From assembly GCA_012295275.1 (NCBI GenBank), contig CM022665.1:26193446-26257445 (forward strand): a stretch of 64,000 nt of DNA, given 5' to 3'. The notes beneath the pieces are model-generated. The model did not search any database. It saw only the letters and a program-made list of their open reading frames with translations, and had not been told where the DNA came from. Made by a program: the position numbers and the translations under genes. This document shows positions 13,589-23,639 of this stretch, piece by piece (the stretch's first letter is position 1; every line of letters starts with the position of its first letter). This DNA comes from Chrysomallon squamiferum (Eukaryota; Mollusca; Gastropoda; Neomphalida; Peltospiridae).

Positions 13589-16500
13589 ATGTCGTAAGTA
13601 TTTTAAAGTTATGACTTACAGTAGATGGGTTACTTCATATGAATCTGTAATTAATATTTTGTTTATCTTTTCAAAATTTGTGCTACAAAATTTAAAAAAA
13701 TGCACTCACTATAGTCTTATATATTAAACAGGGTGTCCACAAAGTCTGGGTACATAAGTAAAATAAATAGGTTGTCTATTAGGGTGTCTAAGGTTGAATT
13801 CTTCTGCAACTTTGCGATAAGACCATCCTTCTCGTTCACTTAAGAGTACCAACTCGATTCTTTCTTCTTTAGACAGAGCCATCATTCGATCTGGGTAAGA
13901 AAAATAACATAAATAAATAACAGTAAAATTCCCCATGTACCCAGACTTAGTGGACACCCTGTAGTATCATACTAAATTATTATCGCTACCACATACTATC
14001 ATAATGTCAGCATCCCATTGTAAGAGGGGTGTAGCATTTAATTGTATCCCCAATTTTGCAATTATAAAATAAAATCTGTCCATTAGTCGAAACACAGTGC
14101 AAAAATAAGTGAAATATTACTTATAATTTATAGTACTACAACCTACAGTAAGTCAGTAGCATGGACCAATAGGAACGATAATTCGTAACGGCAGTAAATT
14201 GTCTGCTGAAAAAATGGCTCCAGATTTCTCCAAGTTAATGAGTACAAACTACACCTGAATGTTCTTTCTGTTGGGTTCTGCCAACTAGAAAAGTTAATAC
14301 ATTAGCTAGGCACTTGGACATTTTTTTTTAAGTTGTCCAAAATGAACTGAAACTGCTATGGCTGAATACAGCCTGGTAAATTTGGCGTCCATATACATTT
14401 TAGCCTTAGCCAGAAGTTGCAGTTGTTCATCTGTGCCAAATATGTGTTGTTTAGTGTTATGTCCTTGCAAGGATATTCTGTGGAATATGCTCTTTATTCA
14501 GGGGGTCTTTCGGTCTCAGTTTCTGGCAATGTAGTCTATGAATTTGAGTGAGGGACACAGTTCTTCATCTGGCAACTAATCACAGATAATATCTTGGATG
14601 ATGGATTCAGCAGACTGGAAAGGGTTTTCATGTGCTTTTTCTTTGGCAAGACATGCAATTCTCCACCAAACTCGTGCACTGCGGTGGGGCACTGCATGTG
14701 CTTGTTGCAGACTGAGATTGCCATGTGATAGAAGCACTGTACTTTTTCTTGACTCTCTATGAATAACCAAGAGTGTCAGTTTATCTTTTCCATGGATAGA
14801 TGTTTCATATACAACTTTGTACTGGACTTCATGAACAGCGGTGGGTACATCTGATGGGGTGGGATCAATCAAAGATGATTCATCTAAATCAAACAGCAAC
14901 TGATTAGAATGGGAAATGTCCATGGGTATAGGAGACATTTTGAGTTCAACCAGCCCAGCATCTTGTTCTTGGCAGACCTGACCTTAACATCAGTAAATCC
15001 CATGGTGGCATTGGGTGCTCTATGAAATTGATGGTCATACTAAGAACCCTTTCGCCCACAATGTTATGAACTGGAGCAATCTTCGTTGCCTTAATCATGT
15101 CCTGTATTAGGGATGATAGTTTTCCTTCCAACAGCTGCTTCAAAACATCATGGAATTCCTTTGACTGGGACCTCTTCACCAATTGGCACCAGAACAGGGT
15201 TTTTATCTGGACACAGCTGTTGACCAAACATCTTCTTTGGTATCTAAAATAGCATGGGGGGTGTTCCTTTAAGTATTACAGTCCATCAACACATTTCTTG
15301 AGATGTGGTACAGCCTCCAAGATGCTTATTTTATTTTTGTTCCATTATTTTTTTGCATGATCTGACATTTTAAAATCCTACAATCTGTTTTCAATTTTTT
15401 ACTCGGTATCTTGCTTCCTCTCAAGAGCTTGCGTTAAAGCCCTTTTCTCGTGGTTAAAGATATGGCTATTGTCTAAATCACACAAAACGCTGGCTCACAG
15501 GTAAACTCTGGTATTTCCAAGTGCCTACATTAGTCTTATAACAAATTGCGATTTCAGTTCATTATGATGCATTTGCACAAAAATAATCCATTTTGAAAAA
15601 GTAGTTAGGAAAGGTGCAGTATCCTTTTATCAGTTTTGACACAGATAAGCAACAATCTTGCATTGTGCAGAAATAATGTTTTTCTTGTTATTATTGACAG
15701 ACATAATATATTATACATGATTAAAATATAAACATTAAATTCAGTATATATTGCAAGTTTTTGTTTGTTTCTAGTTAATACGTGTCTACTGTAACATTTT
15801 TACCTTAATTCTGTATGGGTTTTGACCCAGAATGTCTAAGTGAATTCTCACTGGTTGACATCCAAGAACAATAACTCCAAATAATTGGAAACAATGTATG
15901 GTGCACCTTCAATGTTTTTTTTTTTTTGCATTCAATCTTTTCATGGCCATGTTTATATCACTAATCTAATTTGTTCATGCTGTAATTTTTCGTTTTCACT
16001 CAAACTACATACATTTTATTCCTCAGAATAATCTAGAATTGGTCATTCTGGGTGGCAAGGACAGTTAAAAATGGCTTGTCTCCTCAGTGACCTTAGAAAG
16101 GTATAATATTTCAAGTGAACCCAGTGGTTGCACTGAGGCACACAGTATTGCCCCCACTTGACAAATTCAATAAATGGTATATTTTTCATTTCGATTGGTT
16201 GAAATCTGGAACAGACACAGCACAATTCGTCATATGAAATTGCATCACACTCATCAGTCTACCAAAACACTCACGAGATAGATGTGTGTAAACCAGATGG
16301 TCCTGCAATAACATCATCAGTGTGTATGTTTATATGGTGGTGTTAGCTTGGCAGGTCTTTGAGATTTCTTGGTGGCTGACACTGTACACACATTATCATC
16401 TTTATTGTTCACCACTTGTCTTGTACAGGACTGCAAGTCTTGGTGATGTATTTTTTTAATGACACTGTCATCTGTAATTGCTTTACTGCCACCAATTGCT

Positions 16501-17228
16501 GACAACAGTTTTCTTTTTTTTTGGTTTCTTTTGATTTGTCCAACAATTTGTTTTCCTTGTTTTTGAAGGTGTCTGCTGCAGTAGTTGTTTCTAGATCAAG
16601 TGGATCTAGTGCTTCTGTGGTTGTCACCATCAGAAGTATTTCTGTTGTTATCAATGGTCTTCCCTAAATTCTGAAATAATAATAAATTTTTTATTATTTA
16701 AAATGATTTTATTTTATATACATGTATAAAACACTATGCTAACTCAGTATATAAAACAATTACTATGGACTTCGTTTTCTTCTTTATTTTTATTTTATTA
16801 TTATTTTACTAATACCCCCAAATGATGCATAACACACTTGAATAAATGATATTAAAAAGTAATATTCACTTAAGTCACTTGATCCTGGCTTAATACAATC
16901 ATATGTACTAAAATGCAGAACCAAAATAAGAACTAACTGGTGACTCATTTGGGCTTCCATAAAAATAGATTGAATTGGGCATGGCCTAATTGCTTGATAG
17001 TGTTCTGTCAGCAGACAGCAATGTTTTGTGCAGTTTGTGAGTGAAATTCATTGTGAAACTTAAAGATGCGGGGTTGTTTGTGTATGGTTAAAAAGTGCCT
17101 TATGAAAAACTACTTTCGGGTATATGGTTATGTTAATTGTTTAATCTTACCGCAAAAAGGCGAATAGGAAGTATAGCTTTGTCTGGTATGTAAAAAATTC
17201 ATAAACAAAATCTTCACCATGTGAGGTC

Positions 17229-17260
<32 letters not shown>

Positions 17261-19285
17261 GCACTAGTTACTTAATAAAGGTGTGTCAAAACATGCCAAG
17301 CAATATATACAGGAAAATAATTCTTCAGCATTTCAAGCAATAACAGGTAGGATGTTATGATGTGGCCATTTTAGTTATCATACAAAGTAATACATTCCAC
17401 TGGTCAAATTCTGGTTTTTGGTTTTATGTCCTTTACAATTAAATTTAATGATTTTGCATTTCGTTTTTCAACTGGAATTAAGAAGAAAAACTCTTATTTC
17501 ATGACATATACCCCCAGTGATAACCGGGGTGCAGGAGGAAATCTTTACACCTCATACATTTTTAAAAAACCATTGGTCCAGTCCATGCTAGTCTATTTAC
17601 AGTAGGGACTAAGCCTCCTTTTTTATTTTTATTTTTTTCAGTTTGATTGAATATCATTTTTAATGTCATTGCAAGTTAGGGCTTGGAAATCTATTTAAAA
17701 TGATACTAGTGTGACAAAATATCTTAACTACACCCAAATTTGAAGAGTGAGTTAATGGCCAGTTAATATAATAGAAATTCACATCAAGTTGAGCTGGTTT
17801 GGTAGATAGATGAGTTCATTCTGCCTGTTCACTTTTTAAAAATTCATTAAAGTAATCTAAAATTTCAAGTAGGTATATTTGTAATCATTTTATTTTATTT
17901 TATTTTATTTTTTAGTTTATTCCAAGAATTAGATCAATAGTTGTTTGATTAAAAACTAAAAAAAACCAACTTTCCTATCTTAATGGCATTGGATCAATAT
18001 TTATGAGCTATTTCCTGATAGGGGTATTTAAACCTAAAAAGTTTTATGTGTCAGTTTGAGACTGTAGTTTCTTGATCTTAGTTGTATGTCTATCCTTCGT
18101 TACAGTCCTTAACAGGGAAAACAAAATCTAGATTTTGTTTTTTGTTGTTGTTTTTTTGCCTTCAGTTTCCTTGGAGGAAGAGGTTGCCAATGTGTTCAAA
18201 GAACAGAACCTGGTGTCATTCACTTAGACAGCTTTGGTCCTCTGGTCAGGGGTGTGTCTGTATCAAAGACTAGCTGTTGCTGATCTGGGAGCCAGAAGGT
18301 TTTGGCTGGCTTCCTCTGCTTATAATGACTCTGGGTTTCTAGGGCTAGAGGTCCAGCTGGGGTTCCTTTGGCTGTTGTCACTGTTTCCAACAGCAGAAAT
18401 TTCTTCACTTCAATTCATGTTTAAATGCCATCAAAACACTGATCAAAGTTTGCAAATACTAAATAAAATTTTGCTATGATACAGTCACAGCCAACAAGGT
18501 CTCACCTAATTATGATATTGATGCATCACTAAGCAGGAAATATGAACATGTGTTGCAAGCCACTGGATCAACCCATCATAGTGAAAAGCTATACACTATC
18601 TCTAGCCAGTCTACCAGCCTATAGGGGTGAAAGAGTTAAAACAGGTTTTCAGAAACATTTTTTCGATAGTCACTTCTTAAATCTTATCCAAATGAAATTC
18701 AGCTTCTGCTCCACTTATATTCACATAACACTTTTAACATTTGTAAGTACTATTATATTGTAATTCATTATCCATCCAACATTCTTCTTTGTGTTTTAGA
18801 TACTTTCATAGTAAAATGCTTTGAACAGTTCATTTTTCTAATTTAATTTAATTTTTGTTTGTTTGTTTAGTGAACTAAAATTAAGTTGACCAATTGTCAA
18901 CTCTTCACACTTCTCTCCATCACAAATTGTTGAATTTTCAACATCTATCATGTCAGTGGCTTGTCGATGATGGGTACACTACAAATTGTTCTGTCATTTT
19001 ATAGTTTCATTAGAAGTCAGCTTTATTTCATAAACCTGTTTGAGTTTTGACTCTTAAATTAGCATGAACTAGTAGGAATGATAACTGATAATGGTGTAGC
19101 AGGAAATTACACCCCCTGTAAATCACAAACACCCACTTGTGATTTCTAGTACTATATAATGGTTATTTATCTAAATTCTTTAAAATAGTATGTTCTGTTA
19201 AACAAGGATGCCCATTGTCTGCTGTTTGATGTGTCATAGTTAGTGAACCATTGAACATTTTATTAAAATTATTAATTTATTGTCA

Positions 19286-19353
<68 letters not shown>

Positions 19354-20773
19354 GCCTTGATGCAAAAGCCAAAGAGTGAAATGACTCCTGAAGAACTTGC
19401 AAAGAGAGAAGAGGAGGAATTCAACACAGGACCTCTCTCTGTACTAACACAGTCTGTGAAAAACAACACACAAGTCCTCATTAATTGTAGAAATAACAAA
19501 AAATTGTTGGCTCGAGTTAAAGCATTTGACAGGTTAGTGCAAACTAATTTTGACATTTATAAATGTATGATGTTTTAATTGGTTGTGGGTAACTGAAATA
19601 AACTTTGTGACATTAATATTTCTAATTACAAACTTTTTTTGAAAATGTCTGATAATCAGGATATGTTTTGTTTTACAAAATAATTTTCTCATACATTCAA
19701 AGTTTGATAGTTTATTCTGTGAGATAAGTTTATTTTTTTTTAAGAGATGTTTTAAACTCGTTTTTAAATTTTATCAGTTTTTATCTCACTTTTCAATGAA
19801 CATATGCAGGAAAGCCATTAGAATGCAATATTAAATACTTTAAAATAAAAAAAAGAAGGAAATCAGCATAAATATTATTTTGCCACGTCATGTTAAAAAT
19901 GAAATTGAAAGAATTAATAAGGAATCTGAATTGTTAAAAGTATTTGAATAAAATATTCATTTACTCATTGTCATTTGTTTGCTATAAAATTAATTACAAT
20001 CATTTTTATTTAATAATTTTATAAATAACAGCATACCAAAGGAGATCGGCTTGTTTAACTTTCACAGAAAAAAAAGAGCTAAATGTATAAGTGTTGTCAG
20101 AATAAAGTCATTTTAAATATTTTAAGTTTATAATTAACTGCATGACTTTGTAAAATAATTATAAACTAATCTTGCTTCAGAATTAATTTGTAAAATTAAA
20201 ATATGTTTATAGAATTTGATGGTTTTCTTACTGACTTTTATCTTTTAATAATTTGTCTGTCATAATTAATGTATCATTTGAGAGCTATATATATATATAT
20301 ATTTAACAACACCCCAGCACAAAGATAAAACTGACTACTGGGTGTCATTCAAAGGTAAATAAAACATAATTGTTTTAAAATATATGGCTTCAGCAGTTAA
20401 TATTTTATGCAGGTGTCTACTTTAAAAAAAATTAAACCAGTTGGCATAGAATTTTGGCAATTTGTGTTTCATGTATTATGGCAAGTTTCATTATTTATTA
20501 TGGATATTGCTTTGGGCATTATCATAATGATAGATTTTAAAATAAAACTGGTCTGTCCATGTTCTACTGTATTTAACGTATTAGTTGTATGTTTTCAGGC
20601 ACTGCAACATGGTGTTAGAAAATGTGAAAGAAATGTGGACTGAGGTACCCAAAACAGGGAAAGGCAAGAAAAAATCAAAACCAGTGAATAAGGATAGATA
20701 TATTTCAAAAATGTTCCTTCGTGGAGATTCAGTTATTATTGTTCTTAGAAATCCCTTGGCTAGTGGTAAATGA
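13589..20773 (+). CDS. SNRPD2: Small nuclear ribonucleoprotein Sm D2
   Basis: Three coding exons: 13589-13593 (ATGTC only), 19353-19532 and 20599-20773. They give 119 residues against 118 in human. Joining ATGTC to AGCCTTGATG gives [17 protein letters not shown], matching the Sm D2 N-terminus. Sm motif 1 ([37 protein letters not shown]) and Sm motif 2 ([21 protein letters not shown]) are intact, with the basic [12 protein letters not shown] insert between them, and the protein ends ASGK. Sm D2 pairs with Sm D1 in the seven-member Sm ring around U1, U2, U4 and U5 snRNAs in the spliceosome. The tiny first exon is supported by a GTAAGT donor, an in-frame join and its place next to the FKBP2 promoter. 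An alternative start at the downstream Met codon of exon 2 is possible but less conserved. Intron 1 is 5.76 kb and full of transposon debris. Confidence 0.95.
13729..13961 (-). mobile_element. Short mariner-type element with residual transposase N-terminus
   Basis: Terminal inverted repeats of 27 bases (13729-13755 and 13935-13961, starting CAGGGTGTCC) match at 26 positions. A TA dinucleotide follows the right end; the left copy of the presumed TA target duplication appears mutated. Inside, on the minus strand, a short frame reads [19 protein letters not shown], then [17 protein letters not shown]. This is the helix-turn-helix DNA-binding start found in mariner/Tc1-like transposases. There is no room for a catalytic DDE/D domain in 233 bases, so this is an internally deleted, non-autonomous copy lying in SNRPD2 intron 1. 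Confidence 0.8.
14155..14208 (+). repeat. Diverged interspersed repeat, copy 1
   Basis: The stretch from AGCATGGACC to GTAACGG matches 19059-19112 at about 25 of 34 aligned positions, and most differences are transitions. A third, inverted copy lies near 17570-17612. Flanking pieces (14026-14052 and 14120-14140) also have counterparts beside the copy at 19 kb, but in rotated order. The family is not identified. Confidence 0.5.
14340..14940 (-). pseudogene. FLYWCH/MULE-type transposase remnant
   Basis: The minus-strand frame 14576-14938 reads through a decayed FLYWCH finger ([13 protein letters not shown], later HRESRK, and [15 protein letters not shown]), then [13 protein letters not shown]. 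That linker is typical of invertebrate FLYWCH proteins tied to MULE transposons. Further left the frame is broken by stops but still reads [17 protein letters not shown], then [18 protein letters not shown] and a [11 protein letters not shown] segment, resembling the start of a MULE transposase domain. The finger's cysteines are mostly lost and the catalytic region is gone, so this is an old, dead insertion. The family call rests on motif order recalled from known proteins. Confidence 0.6.
14946..15227 (-). pseudogene. Second transposon-like coding remnant
   Basis: An open frame with coding-like composition, including [19 protein letters not shown] and [15 protein letters not shown]. The HNIxGERxLxMT pattern resembles a conserved block in large transposon-linked invertebrate proteins, but I cannot name the family. 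It sits directly upstream of the FLYWCH remnant on the same strand. It may be the same insertion or a nested one. Confidence 0.4.
16025..16260 (-). pseudogene. PHD-like zinc-finger remnant
   Basis: The minus-strand frame 16043-16225 (extended slightly upstream) reads [33 protein letters not shown] and [10 protein letters not shown]. Spaced Cys pairs, the CxHWVHLK core and a closing CPC are the pattern of PHD-like fingers often carried by invertebrate transposon proteins. Flanking frames at 16317-16654 are Ser/Thr/Lys-rich and may belong to the same dead gene. Stops interrupt it on both sides. Confidence 0.45.
17229..17255 (+). repeat. Poly(T) run, 27 bases
   Basis: Uninterrupted T run in SNRPD2 intron 1, possibly the tail of a minus-strand retroposed element. 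No adjacent element is identifiable. Confidence 0.9.
17570..17612 (-). repeat. Diverged interspersed repeat, inverted copy
   Basis: The motif ATTGGTCC, then CCATGCTA, then a TTACAGTAGG-like block matches the reverse complement of 14131-14183 with a small insertion. This makes a third member of the family in the same intron. Confidence 0.4.
18080..18420. other. GC-richer coding-like patch in SNRPD2 intron 1
   Basis: This block is clearly less AT-rich than its surroundings and is open on both strands for about 60 codons. The minus frame reads [20 protein letters not shown] and [15 protein letters not shown]; neither strand matches a family I know. It lies among other insertions, so a transposon fragment is the likeliest reading. 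Confidence 0.3.
19059..19112 (+). repeat. Diverged interspersed repeat, copy 2
   Basis: Direct-orientation match to the copy at 14155-14208. It is followed by GGTGTAGCAGGAAATTACACC, which also resembles 14026-14052. Confidence 0.5.
19288..19349 (+). repeat. Poly(T) run of 62 bases forming the SNRPD2 exon 2 polypyrimidine tract
   Basis: 62 consecutive T, then AAG, then exon 2 at 19353. The run is immediately upstream of the acceptor and so acts as an extreme polypyrimidine tract. Its exact length in the genome may differ from the assembly. Confidence 0.9.
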
Positions 20774-23639
20774 GTTTAAAAGGTGGAAGAAACAATTGTT
20801 GTTATTACCATTTTCATTTTATTGCATAGCACTGTTCATTAGTCATCATTGTGTATATTCATTAAATAATTACTTTGAGCAAGACCTTTAGTGCACCTTT
20901 CAACAACAACAAAAAGTATTATAATATAAAATCAGGTTTTTTTGAATCCTGAAGGTCTTCAATCTGCTTTTTATTTGTACTTACATTGCTACATTACCTG
21001 GATCTAGACAGTATCAGTCGTGTAAACTGCAGTTCTACTAAACTGGATAATTGAAAAAATTCGTTCAAATACTGTATTTTATTATCTCTGTATTGTTTTT
21101 TCTTCTTTATTAAAACCTGGAAATATTATTGCAAACATTTCACATTGAAAATATTTACTTTGCAAAATTTCTCGGGTTTTTGTTAAGACGAGTACATTTT
21201 GAATTGTCAGTTTGAAATAATAATCTGTTTTAAAATGAAAAATAAACTGATTTATTTTAATTACAGTTTTGTGGTTTTATGTTAACATGTACCAAAAGAA
21301 ACCTAGTGTTACTGCTGTGACATGAGTTAATGATAAATTTGAATAAAGTATGTTTGCTTAATCATTAATGTTTTAAAATTAGTACAACCTGGAAGAACTA
21401 TATGGTGGTGGCTGTTCAAAGTAGCAGCTACAAAAAGAAAGCGGGGGGGACCCTGTGATATACTCATTTTATTTGTAGAGTTTGCTAATTTGATTTTGAA
21501 AATATTTGTGTGAATATGGTTACTTATTTTTTTATTTTTTATTATAAAAAGAAAATTAGTTTGTACGGTTAGTTTCAGCAAATGATAATAGAGTGATAGT
21601 CTTGATTGGAATAGAATATGTTCCTTATTTCAGTGGTACGTCACCTGGTTAAGATCTGTTTTTCTTCCAAGCTTAGTCTGCCAAATGTATGTTTGGGTTG
21701 TTTTGTCTTTGTTTTTCTAAATATACTTTTTATTAAAGCTTATAGTTATAACACACCTTATTTTTATTTTTTTCAAAATTAATACTAATACTAACATACT
21801 GCCCTGAAAAGTAAACATCATCTCAAACTAACACTTAACAGCCATTCTGCAAACACAAAGTTCAAAAAAATAATAAAGATAACTTGAACACATATAAGCT
21901 TATGATTATTTATATTAAAAATATTTACAACAGCAGATACTTTATAAAAGGTCATTGCATGAATACATAATACTGAATGGTAAATGCTTGGTTTCTACAC
22001 ACACACAAAATGTACATCAGAATGGTGTTACCATTCACAATACTTGATGGCACCCTTAGATGGAGCACAATTCGATCAGAGAATTTCATGATTGTTTATT
22101 TGCTAAATTGTGTATTATGGTTTTCTTGAAGCAGCCATCACTGGGGTCCAAAGAATTTGACAGATACTGTTAAATTCCAAAGTTGAGGTGCTGAGCTTTC
22201 AGGCGGTACCTTGATGCCACTAAAAAGTTTTAAAAAGTTTGATTAAAATTCATACAAGATAATGGGTAAAACACTGAACAAAAATGTAATTTTTTTTAAA
22301 TTGTATTAATTTATTTCCATTTTACCAGCATTTCCAGTTTTTAACGATAGTTGTCCAATTAATTTTCAGTGATTTGAAACAAAATAGAAATTTATTTTTA
22401 AAATTTTTCTTTCTTTACATTTATTTATGATTTGGCAAATGAGAAAACTTTACTTTTAACAGCTTAATAACATTTTTTCCAATAATGTGACCAAATTTAT
22501 AAATTATACTTGACTGAATATAGTTGCTGACAAAATATCCATGGATACTGTATCTTGTTGGTTTACCATTTGCCATTTTAATTTTGCTACAGAAGACATT
22601 CAGTCAAGGAAAATTTTAACTGAGAGGATACTTTTTATCAGGATAAAGGTTCTTACCTTGTACCACTTTGAATTAAAATTTAATCAAAATAATGTTGATC
22701 GATATATGTTTAATAATAAAACATTATCTAGATAACTGTTTGACATTAAAATGTCAGATAATGTTTTTCTATTAACTACCATCACCAAAGTGCATTGAAA
22801 TTAAAATATTAGTGTGAAAACACAATATATTTGGTATATTTATTAAAATTGTGAACTGGTATTGATTTACATGGTGAAGTTTCATGGCACCAGCCATACT
22901 CTGAATGATACACAAAGTGCTTTGGAAGTGTATATGAAGTTTTCAAACCTTCATCTAACTTAATTATACACTGAACAATACCTGAGATTTAAAAAAAAAT
23001 AATAATAATAGTAATAAATAAATTTGAATGATTATATATGTTTACATGTATCTGGAAATAGTTGAGACCTTTTTTTATCATAAGTAACAAAATACTAACT
23101 GATGGTTAGGCAGATAATGTATACAGATTTAATAAATGTCATTTCCATAGATAATACATCTTAAAAATTCATTTTACTCATGATAAGAGTGAGAACTGTA
23201 AAAAGAAACAACTAGTAAAAGAAAACTTGTATGTAAATGAGAGAATACATTCAGAATTAAAACTAGGTGAAGCCACAGAGAAAATGTCTGCTACTAATGA
23301 ATTACAAACAGAAAATAATTTTCAGTAACTAGATAAGTGAAACTATGGTCAGTGATCATTAGATTTTAATTTTTTAAAATTATTATTATTTTTTATTACT
23401 ATTTATTATTATTATTATTATTATTATTTATCATTTCACTTTGAATTTTAGTCCTTGCTTTTTAATTATTTTTTTTTTATATAAAGAGAATATGTATATG
23501 TGTAGGTATAGATATATACTTATTTTTTTATTATTTACTCTTTATTTTGTTTTCAGAGATTTTTGGGGTTTTTTTTTTTTTTTTTTTTTGGTTTATATAG
23601 ATATATTTTTGTGTGAAGAGTGAACATATCACCTGACTG
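20774..23639. other. Intergenic region between convergent SNRPD2 and the 217-residue gene
   Basis: Holds the SNRPD2 3'UTR and, on the other strand, the 3'UTR of the unrecognised gene. AT-rich with an ATT microsatellite (23405-23428) and T runs. No further exon recognised. Confidence 0.6.
21241..21246 (+). promoter_or_regulatory. Candidate polyadenylation signal of SNRPD2
   Basis: AATAAA about 470 bases after the stop, followed within 30 bases by a GT-rich stretch (TTTTGTGGTTTTATGTT), the usual downstream element. Confidence 0.5.

Noticed and set aside
19272-19556. Open frame ending in a long poly-Lys stretch opposite SNRPD2 exon 2
   Set aside because: It is the antisense of exon 2 and of the 62-T run; the lysines are the homopolymer.
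22110-22220. Possible last exon of the 217-residue gene with a TTTTTAG acceptor
   Set aside because: The phase needed to join gives a stop after about 16 codons. The exon at 23640-23734 fits better and is closer.
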